40,422 nt of DNA from Bacillota bacterium (GTDB lineage: Bacteria; Bacillota; Clostridia; Christensenellales; Aristaeellaceae), in the NCBI GenBank assembly GCA_023404715.1, contig JAEYAR010000141.1, positions 1 to 40,422 of the forward strand, given 5' to 3'. The position numbers and the translations under genes are program-made. Shown piece by piece: positions 8,430-17,345 of the stretch (its first letter is position 1; each line of letters opens with the position of its first letter). The notes under the pieces were generated by a model, which saw nothing but the letters and a program-made list of their open reading frames with translations, was not told where the DNA came from and made no database searches.

Positions 8430-8900
8430 ATGCGCAGAAAAGACAGGGAAATCACGGACGCCGCGCGCATCGACGCGATCATCCGCAGGTGTGACTGCTG
8501 CCGGATCGGTCTCGTGGACGCGGGCCGGGCGTACATCGTGCCGCTGAGCTTCGGCTACAGGCGCGAGGACGGCCACGCCGTCTTCTACTTCCATAGCGCG
8601 CGAGAGGGGCGCAAGGTAGACCTGATCCGTCAAAGCGGCGCAGTCAGCTTCGAGCTGGATACGGATCACCGGCTGCATCCTCACGCGCTGGCCTGCGCGC
8701 ACTCGCTTCATTTCCAAAGCGTGATGGGAACGGGCGTAATCTCCTTCGTGGAGGAGCCAGGGGCCAAACAGGCCGCGCTTCAAATCATCATGGCGCAGTT
8801 GACGGGGCGAGACGGCTGGACGTTTGATGAGGGCGCTGTAAGCGCCACGGCGATCCTCCGTCTAGTCGCAGACGAAATGACCTGCAAGGAGCACGAATAG
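8430..8900 (+). CDS. pyridoxamine 5'-phosphate oxidase-like flavoprotein (NimA group)
   Basis: A 156-residue split-barrel protein. The segments CRIGLVDAGRAYIVPLSFGY and AVFYFHSAREGRKVDLIRQ match the FMN-binding region of the PNPOx-like family that includes NimA-type 5-nitroimidazole resistance proteins. The C-terminal FDEGAVSATAILRLVADEM fits the same group. A perfect AGGAGG sits seven bases before the ATG. Members bind FMN or haem and reduce various substrates; a drug-resistance role would be speculation. Spaced 49 and 34 bases from its neighbours. Confidence 0.85.
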   Translation: MRRKDREITDAARIDAIIRRCDCCRIGLVDAGRAYIVPLSFGYRREDGHAVFYFHSAREGRKVDLIRQSGAVSFELDTDHRLHPHALACAHSLHFQSVMGTGVISFVEEPGAKQAALQIIMAQLTGRDGWTFDEGAVSATAILRLVADEMTCKEHE

Positions 8901-8934
8901 CGCGCTTGGGGCGCGAGACAAAGGGGGCATTTCC

Positions 8935-9474
8935 ATGACGGGCACGCAATACGTCAAGGCATACGATTCGCCGATCGGCAGCATCACGATCGCCAGCGAC
9001 GGCGAGCGCATCACCGGGCTTTGGTTTGAAGGGCAGAAGTACTATGCCGCCACGCTGCAAAATCCCGTAACCGACGCCGCCCTGCCTGTGTTTGACAGGG
9101 CGGCCGTGTGGCTGCGCCGCTATTTTGGCGGTGAAAAACCCGAGATGGACCTGCCGCTAGAGCCCGAGGGAAGCGCTTTCCGGCAAGCGGTTTGGCATAT
9201 CCTCCTTCGTATCCCTTACGGCGAGGCCCTGACCTATGGCGCGATCGCCAAGGAACTCGCCAGGTCGACCGGCAAAAACGTCTCCGCACAGGCCGTCGGC
9301 GGCGCGGTCGGCCATAACCCGATCAGTATCCTCATCCCCTGCCATCGCGTGGTCGGTGCGGACGGCAGCCTCACGGGCTATGCCGGCGGCATCGACAAGA
9401 AGATACGGCTGCTGCAGTTGGAGGGCGCTGAGACGGCGCGCTTATATGTCCCCCGCAGAGGGACGGCGCTATAA
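8935..9474 (+). CDS. ogt: methylated-DNA--[protein]-cysteine S-methyltransferase
   Basis: A 179-residue DNA repair protein that moves the methyl group from O6-methylguanine to its own cysteine. The active-site motif IPCHRVVG is present (acceptor C136), with the upstream helix-turn-helix region (FRQAVWHILLRIPYGEALTY) and the asparagine hinge before it (VGHNPI). The Ada N-terminal domain is absent, so this is the stand-alone Ogt type. AAAGGGGG lies upstream of the ATG. Same strand and tight spacing as the surrounding small enzymes. Confidence 0.95.
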   Translation: MTGTQYVKAYDSPIGSITIASDGERITGLWFEGQKYYAATLQNPVTDAALPVFDRAAVWLRRYFGGEKPEMDLPLEPEGSAFRQAVWHILLRIPYGEALTYGAIAKELARSTGKNVSAQAVGGAVGHNPISILIPCHRVVGADGSLTGYAGGIDKKIRLLQLEGAETARLYVPRRGTAL

Positions 9475-9500
9475 TCCCAAACGGATCGGAGGCGAAGAGA

Positions 9501-9938
9501 TTGCCGCGTTCTACCGCTTACAAAAAGACGTACAAGCCCTTTATCCTATGGCTCCTGCTCTTCATCGGGCTTTCCTTCAGTAGCATCCCGATCGCACAGA
9601 GCCTGTTTCATCTCGATGCCGCGGCGACCACGCGCGTGAGCCTGCTGAACACGCTGCTCCCGTTAGTGCTTCTTTTTGTCATCATTCTGCGCGGCGAGTA
9701 CGTCTATTGGATCAACGGCGGCCCCAGCTTTGAGGCCGCGCGGGAGGCCGGCAGCGAGGCGCGGCGCGCCTATGCCAGGGCGCATCTTCGCCTTTTTGCC
9801 GGTGCTGCCGGCGCGGGCGCGCTGTGCATCGCCGTATTCGCTTTCCTTCGCCTAAGCATCTGGCTGGATATCGCGGCCGTCTGCGCAGCCCTCGTCGCCG
9901 CGGCGCTCTTATCGCTGCGCATCAAGTTCGAGGGGTAG
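9501..9938 (+). CDS. small integral membrane protein, function unknown
   Basis: A 145-residue protein with four hydrophobic stretches in two pairs (about residues 13-32, 46-64, 97-113 and 116-136) separated by a charged loop (GSEARRAYARAHLR). The start is TTG 9501, with GGAGG eight bases upstream. I do not recognise a family; pairs of spans around a basic loop are seen in several Clostridia hypothetical proteins. It is the last gene of the plus-strand run and converges on the sulfatase gene with 64 bases between them, where no clear terminator is visible. Confidence 0.7.
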   Translation: MPRSTAYKKTYKPFILWLLLFIGLSFSSIPIAQSLFHLDAAATTRVSLLNTLLPLVLLFVIILRGEYVYWINGGPSFEAAREAGSEARRAYARAHLRLFAGAAGAGALCIAVFAFLRLSIWLDIAAVCAALVAAALLSLRIKFEG

Positions 9939-10002
9939 ACTGGGTTGGGATGAGCCAGCCATTCAAGATTCGGAGGGAATTTCCTTTATCGCCGGTTTTC
10001 AG

Positions 10003-11388
10003 TCACACGCGCATCGATCGCGGTAATGGGCATACCTCCGGTTCCATCGAAGCATAGATCTCGCGATGCAGCCGCCATTCCCTTTGGGTGAGGCGGCTGC
10101 ATCGTTTGTCCGCCAGCATTCTCTCGTGAAGCATCCTTTGAAACAACATTGCCTTAACGTCTTGCGCCCTCGCATCCCTGTACAGGTTCTGCATCTCACA
10201 TGGGTCCGCCTGCAGGTCGTATAGTTCCCCATCCTCTGTCTCCGGGCAGTACATCAGCTTGTGCCGCTGGGTTCGGATCGCCATGGAGGCCATGCCGTAC
10301 CAGGTCATGACGCAATCACGCGCGTTCGCGCCCGTTTCAATACAGGGCCGAAGCGTATATCCCGGCAGTGCCACGTCCGCGTCGATCCCAAGCCAATCCA
10401 TCAGCGTCGGATAAAAATCGACGGCGCAGGCCAGGTTGGACACATGCTTGCCCGCATAGAGGCTGCCAGGGAGCTTGAGCATAAACGGGATGCGGCTTTC
10501 CTGTTCATAGCAGGTTGCGTTCTTGTTGAACAGATAGTGGTCGCCCAGCATTTCACCGTGGTCGGATGTAAAAACGATGAGCGTATCGTCCCACAGGCTC
10601 AGGGACCGCAGTTGATCCAAAAGGACGCCCACGCAGTCGTCCACCATCTTGACGGCGCCGAAGTAAGCGGCAATTCCCTTGCGGATCGATTCATCGTCGT
10701 CGATGCAGTTGCCGAACATCCTTCTAAAATGCGATATACGCTCGCGGTAGTTTTCCGACTTTTCCTCGTATTCGCTAAGGGCGCGCGCCGAGGGCAGCGG
10801 TACATCCTCTGGCTTGCAGTAGGATAGATACCGCTTGGGCAAGACGTAGGGCTCATGCGGCGCGTGAAAGCCGACAAACAATGCGAATGGCTCCCCTGAC
10901 AACCGTTTCAGCGCATCGCAGGCCCTGCGCGTCGTATGTAGGTCGTAATACGTCGCATCCGAGGCCGGCGTCTCTTGGGGATGAAAATGATCCCACCCGT
11001 CCTCGTCCCCAAAGCTGTCCGCCAGGGGTACCTGGATATGGTAACTTCCCGCATGCACCATATGCGTCTTGCCGACCGACACGCAGCAATATCCAGCCTC
11101 GCGCAGCGCCTGCATCCAGCTCTTGTTGTTGGGAGAGAGCGATTCGTCCGACGTATAGAAGCGCGCGTTGGCGCAGCACTCGAAATTCCACGCGTTTTTG
11201 CCCGTTAGAAAGCTGGCGCGCGAAGGAGCGCACGGCATGGAGGACGCGTAAAAACGGTCAAACGAGACCGACTCGCGCATCAGTCCCTCAAGGTTCGGGT
11301 AATCCGCACAGGGATGCCGGTTCGGGCCGATCGTATCGGCCCGCTGCTGGTCGGACATGATAAAGAGTATATTGGGTCTCTTTTCCAT
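10003..11388 (-). CDS. sulfatase (type I, formylglycine-dependent)
   Basis: A 461-residue alkaline-phosphatase-superfamily sulfatase without a signal peptide, so probably cytoplasmic. The metal-binding start is NILFIMSDQQRAD (D13). The maturation motif C-A-P-S-R (C53-R57) is where Cys becomes formylglycine. The later TSDHGEMLGDH supplies the second metal/substrate site. GAGGAGG lies upstream of the ATG. It is the last gene of a sugar-importer operon, 15 bases after a permease, so it probably removes sulfate from an imported sulfated sugar (inference). An anaerobic sulfatase-maturating radical SAM enzyme is needed and is not evident in the window. Confidence 0.93.
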   Translation of the reverse strand: MEKRPNILFIMSDQQRADTIGPNRHPCADYPNLEGLMRESVSFDRFYASSMPCAPSRASFLTGKNAWNFECCANARFYTSDESLSPNNKSWMQALREAGYCCVSVGKTHMVHAGSYHIQVPLADSFGDEDGWDHFHPQETPASDATYYDLHTTRRACDALKRLSGEPFALFVGFHAPHEPYVLPKRYLSYCKPEDVPLPSARALSEYEEKSENYRERISHFRRMFGNCIDDDESIRKGIAAYFGAVKMVDDCVGVLLDQLRSLSLWDDTLIVFTSDHGEMLGDHYLFNKNATCYEQESRIPFMLKLPGSLYAGKHVSNLACAVDFYPTLMDWLGIDADVALPGYTLRPCIETGANARDCVMTWYGMASMAIRTQRHKLMYCPETEDGELYDLQADPCEMQNLYRDARAQDVKAMLFQRMLHERMLADKRCSRLTQREWRLHREIYASMEPEVCPLPRSMRV

Positions 11389-11403
11389 AGATATCCTCCT
11401 CGT

Positions 11404-12228
11404 TCATTCCTTGATGCCGGAAAGCTTGATCCCTTCGACGAGAAATCGTTGGCAGACGCAAAAAAGGATCAGCGTCGGTATCGTAGAGGCACAAAGCGAT
11501 GCAAAGATCAGCGCCCAGTTCGACGTGTACTCCTCAAAATAGCTGGCGACATGCATCTGCAGCACGCGCAGTTCCTTGCTTTGAACAGCGATGACGGGCC
11601 AGGTGTAGTTGTTCCAGCTGGTCAAAAAAATGGTCGTCGCGAGCGTAAAAAGCACGGGCTTGGACAGCGGGAGGATAATCCGCGCATAGGCGCACAGATA
11701 ACCACAGCCGTCCATCTTGGCAGATTCCAGCAGATCCCCCGGGATGCCTCGCATAAACTGCCGCATCAAAAATACGCCGTAGGCGCGGGGCAGGCCGGGC
11801 AGGATGAGCGCCCATAGCGTATCCATCATGCCCATCTGCTTGACGACGAGGAAAAGCGGCAGCATCAAAAGCGCGAACGGCACCATCATCGTGCTGATGA
11901 TCAAGAGCAGCAGCGTCTTTCGCCCGGGAAAGCTCAGCTTCGCCAGCGCAAAGCCTGCCATGGAGGCGAACAGCAGCGCAAAGACCGTGATGGTGGAAGA
12001 GGTAAAGAGCGTGTTGCCGAACGCCGTCAAAAACAGCCGGTCCTGCGCGATGGTTCGATACCCCTCCAGGGTAAGCGTAGCCGGCGATGGCAGCAGGGTA
12101 AAACGAAAGATGTCCGTTCCGCCGCGAAAGGAGCTGACGACCATCAGGTAAAAAGGAATCATCATGAGGATGACAAAAACGATGGATGCGGTGTGCACGA
12201 AAGCCTTCGTGCCAAGGCGTTGTTTCAT
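11404..12228 (-). CDS. carbohydrate ABC transporter permease (MalG type)
   Basis: A 274-residue permease with six predicted spans. The EAA loop is ESAKMDGCGYLCAYARIILP and the C terminus is GIKLSGIKE. It follows the MalF-type partner by 26 bases and precedes the sulfatase by 15, all on one strand. As in the first importer, no ATPase gene accompanies it. The ligand is probably a sulfated oligosaccharide given the operon's sulfatase (inference). Confidence 0.92.
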   Translation of the reverse strand: MKQRLGTKAFVHTASIVFVILMMIPFYLMVVSSFRGGTDIFRFTLLPSPATLTLEGYRTIAQDRLFLTAFGNTLFTSSTITVFALLFASMAGFALAKLSFPGRKTLLLLIISTMMVPFALLMLPLFLVVKQMGMMDTLWALILPGLPRAYGVFLMRQFMRGIPGDLLESAKMDGCGYLCAYARIILPLSKPVLFTLATTIFLTSWNNYTWPVIAVQSKELRVLQMHVASYFEEYTSNWALIFASLCASTIPTLILFCVCQRFLVEGIKLSGIKE

Positions 12229-12254
12229 ATAGTCCTCCTCCAGTCAGTCTATGC

Positions 12255-13148
12255 TCAGTCTTCCATGCGCGAGAGCTTTAATTGGATCAGCGTCAGCACC
12301 AGAATGATCAGGAAAAGGATAAACGCCGCTGCAGACGCCTTGCCCATGCGCTGAAGCCAAAATGCCGTATCGTAAATATATTTGACGACCACGTAGGTCG
12401 ATTGCGCCGGCCCGCCATGCGTGATCACTTGAATGGGCTCAAACAGCTGCAGCGCACCGATGGTAGAAACCACAAAGACGAAGAGCGACGTATCCTTGAT
12501 ACCCGGCAGCGTAATGTATACGAACTTCGTCATCGCGCCTGCGCCGTCTATCGACGCGGCCTCGTACTGCGAGCGCGGGATATCCTTAAGCGCCGCCAGA
12601 AAGAGGATCATGTAATACCCGCACGAGATCCATAAGGACATGACCATCACGCAGTAGAGCGCCTGTGAACGGCTGGCTAAAAAGAGCTGGCGCGGCAGCC
12701 CGACCGCGCGCAACGCTTGGTTTAGCAGCCCCTTTTGATTATGAAAGATAAACGCCCATACGATGCCGGCGACGATTAACGATACGGCGTGCGGGGCGAA
12801 GATGAAGCTGCGGTAGAACTGGCCCGCGCGCCCCAGCACGGCGTTGTTGAGCAAGGCCAACGCAAGGCTGACGGCGACCAGCAGCGCCACGTAGCCGACG
12901 GTATAGACGGCTGTGATCCGGACGGAAGCCCAAAATGCAGCCTCCCGTAGCAGCGTCTCATAGTTGCCCAGGCCGATAAAATTCTTGATTTGGGCATAGC
13001 CGTTCCAATCCGTAAAGCTCAGCCGGAATGCATAGATCATCGGCACAAACACGAACAGCAGCAAGAGCAAAAGCTCCGGCGCCAGGAATGCGTAGGCCGC
13101 CGCCGTTTCGCGCGCCCGATCCCGGCGTATGGATTTCAATTTGCGCAT
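12255..13148 (-). CDS. carbohydrate ABC transporter permease (MalF type)
   Basis: A 297-residue permease. The N terminus is basic (KSIRRDRARE), followed by FLAPELLLLLLFVFVPMIYA as first span and six spans overall. The EAA loop is EAASIDGAGAMTKFVYITLP and the GGPAQST segment is present. AAAGGAG lies six bases before the ATG. It is separated from the upstream binding-protein gene by a strong hairpin (13168-13193). Confidence 0.93.
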   Translation of the reverse strand: MRKLKSIRRDRARETAAAYAFLAPELLLLLLFVFVPMIYAFRLSFTDWNGYAQIKNFIGLGNYETLLREAAFWASVRITAVYTVGYVALLVAVSLALALLNNAVLGRAGQFYRSFIFAPHAVSLIVAGIVWAFIFHNQKGLLNQALRAVGLPRQLFLASRSQALYCVMVMSLWISCGYYMILFLAALKDIPRSQYEAASIDGAGAMTKFVYITLPGIKDTSLFVFVVSTIGALQLFEPIQVITHGGPAQSTYVVVKYIYDTAFWLQRMGKASAAAFILFLIILVLTLIQLKLSRMED

Positions 13149-13167
13149 AGGCGCTCCTTTCTACCAA

Positions 13168-13193
13168 GCGCGCGGGCCATGAGGCCCGCGCGC
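13168..13193 (-). other. strong stem-loop between binding-protein and permease genes
   Basis: A perfect 11-bp GC stem (GCGCGCGGGCC/GGCCCGCGCGC) with loop ATGA, lying in the 77-base gap after the sugar-binding protein stop. Transcribed on the minus strand it has no T tract after it, so it more likely stabilises the upstream binding-protein message than terminates fully. Such hairpins commonly make the binding protein more abundant than the permeases. Confidence 0.7.
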
Positions 13194-13225
13194 CGCCTTT
13201 TTATGTACGATAGAGCGCCAAAGCT

Positions 13226-14566
13226 CTACCGTTCCTGAAATGCGAAGGATTGCCGGCGCAGGCCGTCGCGCGGCCCCTTGTAGCCCGCCAGGAATAGATC
13301 CATCTTCTCGCTCTGCTCCCTGGCGATCGTCTCTACGGGCGTCTCCGTCTCGTAAAGGGTGCGGTCGATCATGTCGATGAGGATCTTATTGAATTCGCTC
13401 GGCGCGACGTAGGCCATACGCACGCCGTTCAAGTGCTCTTCGTCGTCCATGATCGCGCTGTATAGCGGGTTGCCGCTAAACATGGCCTGCATCTGCGGGT
13501 CCTGCAATACCGAGCGTCGGCACGGCATGTTGCCGGATGTCTTCACGAGGGATATCACGGTGGAATTGTCCTCATTGGCAATCCAATTGGCCACCTCCGC
13601 CGCCACCTCCGGATGCTTGCTCTGGGCGGAAACGCCGAGCGCCCAGCCCCCGCCAAACGTCATGAAGTCAGCGCCCGCCGGCATCGGGTAACGGGCCACG
13701 CCCAGATCCCCGATCCGCTCCGGATAGTTCTCCGCCAGGGTACGGCATTGCCCGAACGGCGCCAGCTGGAATACCGTCTCCCCGTCGCCGAGTATGCCGA
13801 TGTCGTTGCCGCTGCGCGTGGGCATCGGGTCCATCGCACCCGATTCCATCAAGTCCCGGATGTGTTGCAGGCCCCGGGCGACCTCCGGCGTATCGAGGGC
13901 CGACGCCGACAAGTCCTCGCTGACCGCATCCCCTCCCTCGCCCCAGATGAACGGCATGTACGTCATGATCATGTGGTCGTTTGGATCTACAAACGCCGTG
14001 AAGCCATAACGGTCATCCGAATGCACGGCCTTCACCGCCCCGACGAGCTCCGCCGGCGTCTTGGGCAAAGCCACTCCCAGTTCCGTCAACACGGCCTGGT
14101 CGTAGTAGAGCGCCTCCAGCCCGCGGTGCAGCATAAACGTGTACTGGTGCCCGTCAAATGTCGAGACGCCCTCCACGATGCCGTCGTAGTAGTCCGCGCG
14201 CAGTTCGTCCGTATAGAAGCGGTCCAACTGCTGTAGGTAGCCCGCCTCTACGAGCGTGAGCGTCATCTCCACGGTCAGCAGCTGGATGTCGGGGGCCGTC
14301 CCCGACGCATAGCGCACCTGCAGCGGCGCCCCCTGCAAATCGCCGAAGCTCATCGCTTCGTGCTTGATGACGACATTCGTTCCCGGATGCGCCTCCCGGT
14401 ACAGGTCGCTCAGGGATTCAAAAAACGTCGCTGATTCGCCCGATAGCGCGCTGGTCATGATCGTGATCTCAATGGGCTCCCCTTCCCCCGTCGCCGGCAG
14501 CGCCACAGCGCAGCATAACGCCATCAGCAGCATTAGCAAGCCCGTCCGTCTGCAACTCCTCATCAT
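13226..14566 (-). CDS. extracellular sugar-binding protein of ABC importer (family 1)
   Basis: A 446-residue solute-binding protein with a signal peptide (MMRSCRRTG, then the hydrophobic LLMLLMALCCAVALP). Two cysteines lie in the signal region, but the lipobox is poor. The mature part begins with EITIMTSALSGESATFFESL and contains the usual GTAPDIQLL segment and the conserved late motif FMTFGGGWALGV. GGAGG precedes the ATG pair. It heads the SBP-permease-permease-sulfatase operon and diverges from the histidine kinase, which may sense the same sugar. Confidence 0.92.
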   Translation of the reverse strand: MMRSCRRTGLLMLLMALCCAVALPATGEGEPIEITIMTSALSGESATFFESLSDLYREAHPGTNVVIKHEAMSFGDLQGAPLQVRYASGTAPDIQLLTVEMTLTLVEAGYLQQLDRFYTDELRADYYDGIVEGVSTFDGHQYTFMLHRGLEALYYDQAVLTELGVALPKTPAELVGAVKAVHSDDRYGFTAFVDPNDHMIMTYMPFIWGEGGDAVSEDLSASALDTPEVARGLQHIRDLMESGAMDPMPTRSGNDIGILGDGETVFQLAPFGQCRTLAENYPERIGDLGVARYPMPAGADFMTFGGGWALGVSAQSKHPEVAAEVANWIANEDNSTVISLVKTSGNMPCRRSVLQDPQMQAMFSGNPLYSAIMDDEEHLNGVRMAYVAPSEFNKILIDMIDRTLYETETPVETIAREQSEKMDLFLAGYKGPRDGLRRQSFAFQER

Positions 14567-14612
14567 CGTTTACGCCTCCTCGTTTTCGTTTGATTTGCTG
14601 GCCTTTACCTGC

Positions 14613-14641
14613 ATTATAAATTCACATCGCACAGTCTTCAA
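14613..14641 (-). promoter_or_regulatory. promoter of the sulfatase-importer operon
   Basis: On the minus strand TTGAAG (14636-14641), 17 bases, then perfect TATAAT (14613-14618), 46 bases before the binding-protein start. It lies back to back with the kinase promoter. Confidence 0.65.
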
Positions 14642-14706
14642 CCCGCCATTTAACAGATTTAGTGTACTTTCTACAGTTTTCATTAACCCAAACGTATAAT
14701 TTCCAG

Positions 14707-14734
14707 TTGTCATCCATACACACTTCGGTATAAT
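14707..14734 (+). promoter_or_regulatory. promoter of the histidine kinase / regulator pair
   Basis: TTGTCA (14707-14712), a 16-base spacer and perfect TATAAT (14729-14734), 60 bases before the kinase start. The 65 bases between the two divergent promoters are where the AraC-type regulator would be expected to bind. Confidence 0.7.
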
Positions 14735-14794
14735 AGATGTAGAAACAGGCTGGTGGGTGCGCACCGCCCAGGATGGGGATAGGAGGTTTTATTC

Positions 14795-16579
14795 ATGTTT
14801 TCCATCTTTCGCGACATGCCGATTCGCCGCAAATTTATCGTATTTTACATCCTTTTTATCATCCTGCCCGTTATCGCAGGGGCCTCTTTCCTCTACTGTA
14901 GCGCCAGCGACCGCATGCTGCGCCAGGAGTATCAAAACCGCTTAAGCCTGCTCGGAGCCGTCAGCGCCGATATCGACTCGCAGCTCAAATCCCTGCACGC
15001 CAATGTCATCAGCCTGTACGACTACACCGATTTATTTCATGACGCCGCCTCCTACCAAACCAAGCGCCGTGCCTTGATCGCCTATTTTGAACGAGCGTCC
15101 AGGTTTTCCGCGCTGCATTACGTCGAAGCTGTCGACGATACCGCCTATGTGTTTTATCGAGACGACCTGCCGCAGACGCTCAGCGACATCCCGAACGAGT
15201 GGATCGAGCAAGTCAAGGCAGCCGACGGGCGTGCCGTATGGCTTTGCCATACGGCGGAAGGGATGGAGCCACAGATTCTCTGCGCCGCGATGATCAAAAA
15301 CATCCTCAAGCTGCACGAACCGGTCGGATACGTCTTTTGCCTCGTCGAGCCGGGCGAACTGAACCGCCTTTTCGACATGTTGCGCCTGAGCGATCAATAT
15401 GAGACCGATGTCTTTTTGCCCACGGGACAGCAGGTTTGGTCTTATCGGCAGGCCTGGTCCGTCTCCGATGCAAGTGCCTCAGGCAAATCCGAGCCGGACG
15501 TATCCGCGCCCGATCGGGATTTGAGCGCATTTTCCGGCGCGCGGGGATATGTGCTTTCGAAGGACGTGAACGGTAGAGACATTTACAGCGTATACGTCCG
15601 CTCCTCGCAGACCGACTGGGTTTATGTCTGCCGTTCCCTGCTCTCGGATATTCAAATGCTCAACCAATCTTTTTCGCTCTACGCCATCCTCCTCTGTTCC
15701 GTTTTGCTCATCTCTCTGCTGCTGGGCATGCGCTTCATCTACGGGACTATCATCAAGCCGCTGCGTCTGCTCGTCCTCTCGCTCAATACTGCGGACCCGA
15801 TGCGGCTGCGCAAGATTGCGAACGAATCGCACGATGAGATCGGCGAGCTTTACCGCAGCTACAACGCCCAGATCGACCGCATTCAGCAGTTGATGCACGA
15901 CGTCGACGACGCCCATCGGCGGGAGCTCAAGCAGGAGCTCAACGCCCTGCAGGCGCAGATCAATCCGCACTTTCTCTATAATTCGCTGGACTCCATCGCC
16001 TGGATGGCGCGTGCGCAGGGCGTGCCTGAAATAGCCCGTCAGCTGGCATCGCTCTCCCGTACGCTGCATTATTCGATTTCTCCGCACAAGCGATATGCGA
16101 GCTTTTACGAAGAGCTGCGCTGGGTGCAAAAGTATATCGATCTGCAGCGCCTGCGCTTCCCCGGCCTTTTCGAGGCCCGCTATCTGCTGGACGAGCGGGT
16201 ATACCCTTACGGGACCTTTCGCCTCATCCTGCAGCCCTTCGTTGAAAACAGCATTCATCACGGTTTTTACGGCATGCAAAGCGGCGGCGTCATCACCATT
16301 CGAGCCGCTTTAAAGGAAGGATTTATTCTGCTTGTGGTCGAGGACAACGGTAGCGGTATATCCGCCGCACGGCTGCAAACGCTCGAGGGACATATGCAGG
16401 ACGGCATCGGCATTTTTAACGTCCATCGTAGGCTGCGCCTGCGTTTCGGCGGGCGCTTCGGCGTCGCCGTGCGCTCGCCTGAATGCGGCGGCGTACGGGT
16501 CGAAATGCGCTTACCGGCCGTGACGCCGGATGCGCTGCAGCGCGAAGAGAACGGCGCTCAGGAGGATGCGCATGCGTAA
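14795..16579 (+). CDS. sensor histidine kinase, YesM family
   Basis: A 594-residue membrane kinase. There is one span near residues 13-35, an extracellular sensor domain of about 260 residues, a second span near 294-316 and a HAMP linker (FIYGTIIKPLRLLVLSLN). The family's His_kinase region follows with phospho-acceptor H392 in AQINPHFLYNSLDSI. The ATPase domain has an N box (LQPFVENSIHHG) and a G box (VVEDNGSGI). YesM-type kinases pair with AraC-type regulators and usually control nearby sugar importers. The response-regulator gene overlaps its 3' end by eight bases. AGGAGG lies upstream of the ATG. Confidence 0.94.
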   Translation: MFSIFRDMPIRRKFIVFYILFIILPVIAGASFLYCSASDRMLRQEYQNRLSLLGAVSADIDSQLKSLHANVISLYDYTDLFHDAASYQTKRRALIAYFERASRFSALHYVEAVDDTAYVFYRDDLPQTLSDIPNEWIEQVKAADGRAVWLCHTAEGMEPQILCAAMIKNILKLHEPVGYVFCLVEPGELNRLFDMLRLSDQYETDVFLPTGQQVWSYRQAWSVSDASASGKSEPDVSAPDRDLSAFSGARGYVLSKDVNGRDIYSVYVRSSQTDWVYVCRSLLSDIQMLNQSFSLYAILLCSVLLISLLLGMRFIYGTIIKPLRLLVLSLNTADPMRLRKIANESHDEIGELYRSYNAQIDRIQQLMHDVDDAHRRELKQELNALQAQINPHFLYNSLDSIAWMARAQGVPEIARQLASLSRTLHYSISPHKRYASFYEELRWVQKYIDLQRLRFPGLFEARYLLDERVYPYGTFRLILQPFVENSIHHGFYGMQSGGVITIRAALKEGFILLVVEDNGSGISAARLQTLEGHMQDGIGIFNVHRRLRLRFGGRFGVAVRSPECGGVRVEMRLPAVTPDALQREENGAQEDAHA

Positions 16580-17345
16580 CATCGTATTGGTCGACGATGA
16601 AAGGCCCGTACACGACGGCCTTGGCCGCCTCGTCTCCTCTACCTGCCCGGGATGGCAAGTCACGCAAGGCTACTACAGCGCCCAGGCTTTATTGGACGCC
16701 CTGGAGAGCGGCGAAGCGCAGCCCGATCTCATCATATCGGATATCTGCATGCCGCAGATGGATGGGCTGGGTTTGCTCAGCGCGCTTCGCAGCCGGGGCT
16801 TCTCGACCGAGGTCATCCTGCTCAGCGGCTACAGCGAGTTCTCCTACGCTCAACAGGGGATCCGTTACGGCGTAGCCGCCTATCTGCTCAAGCCTGTCGA
16901 CGAGGAGGAGCTTTTCGACGCGCTATCCCAGGTAGAGGCGCGGCTCATCGCCAAGGGCTCCCCCGCCTCCCAGGAACTGGACGACGCGGGACAAAACGCC
17001 AGGATCTGCAAGGCCTTGCGCTTTATCCATTCGCATTACGCGCAGGATCTACCGTTGGCGCTGGTCTCCGAGCAGGCGGGGCTGAACCCCAATTATTTTA
17101 GCAATCTGTTTAAAAAAACCTGCGGTCAGACGTTTTCGGAGTATCTGACGGCATACCGGCTTGAACGCGCCGCGGATCTGCTACGCAATACGGATCTCAA
17201 AGTCTATGAAATCTCCAATCAATGCGGCTTTCGCGAGGCGAAATACTTTTTCAGGCTTTTCAAGAAAAATATAGGCATGTCTCCACAGCAATACCGGCGC
17301 AAGCGACCGGCAGGCCGCAGCGCAGCCAGGGATGAGGCTCCGTAG
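16572..17345 (+). CDS. response regulator with AraC-type DNA-binding domain (YesN-like)
   Basis: A 257-residue two-domain regulator. The receiver domain (about 1-120) has acidic pocket D8/D9, phospho-acceptor D57 in IISDICMP, and LLKPVDEEEL. The C-terminal AraC domain (about 145-250) has two helix-turn-helix units: ALVSEQAGLNPNYFSNLFKK and VYEISNQCGFREAKYFFRLF. Two in-frame ATGs lie close together; GGAGG abuts the first but is six bases from ATG 16572, which is therefore chosen. Together with the kinase it probably regulates the divergent sulfatase-importer operon. A broken ATPase gene begins right after its stop in the same frame. Confidence 0.93.
   Translation: MRNIVLVDDERPVHDGLGRLVSSTCPGWQVTQGYYSAQALLDALESGEAQPDLIISDICMPQMDGLGLLSALRSRGFSTEVILLSGYSEFSYAQQGIRYGVAAYLLKPVDEEELFDALSQVEARLIAKGSPASQELDDAGQNARICKALRFIHSHYAQDLPLALVSEQAGLNPNYFSNLFKKTCGQTFSEYLTAYRLERAADLLRNTDLKVYEISNQCGFREAKYFFRLFKKNIGMSPQQYRRKRPAGRSAARDEAP

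Noticed and set aside
15479..16279. Minus-strand frame of 266 codons inside the histidine kinase gene
   Set aside because: Antisense shadow of a well-supported kinase with clear motifs.
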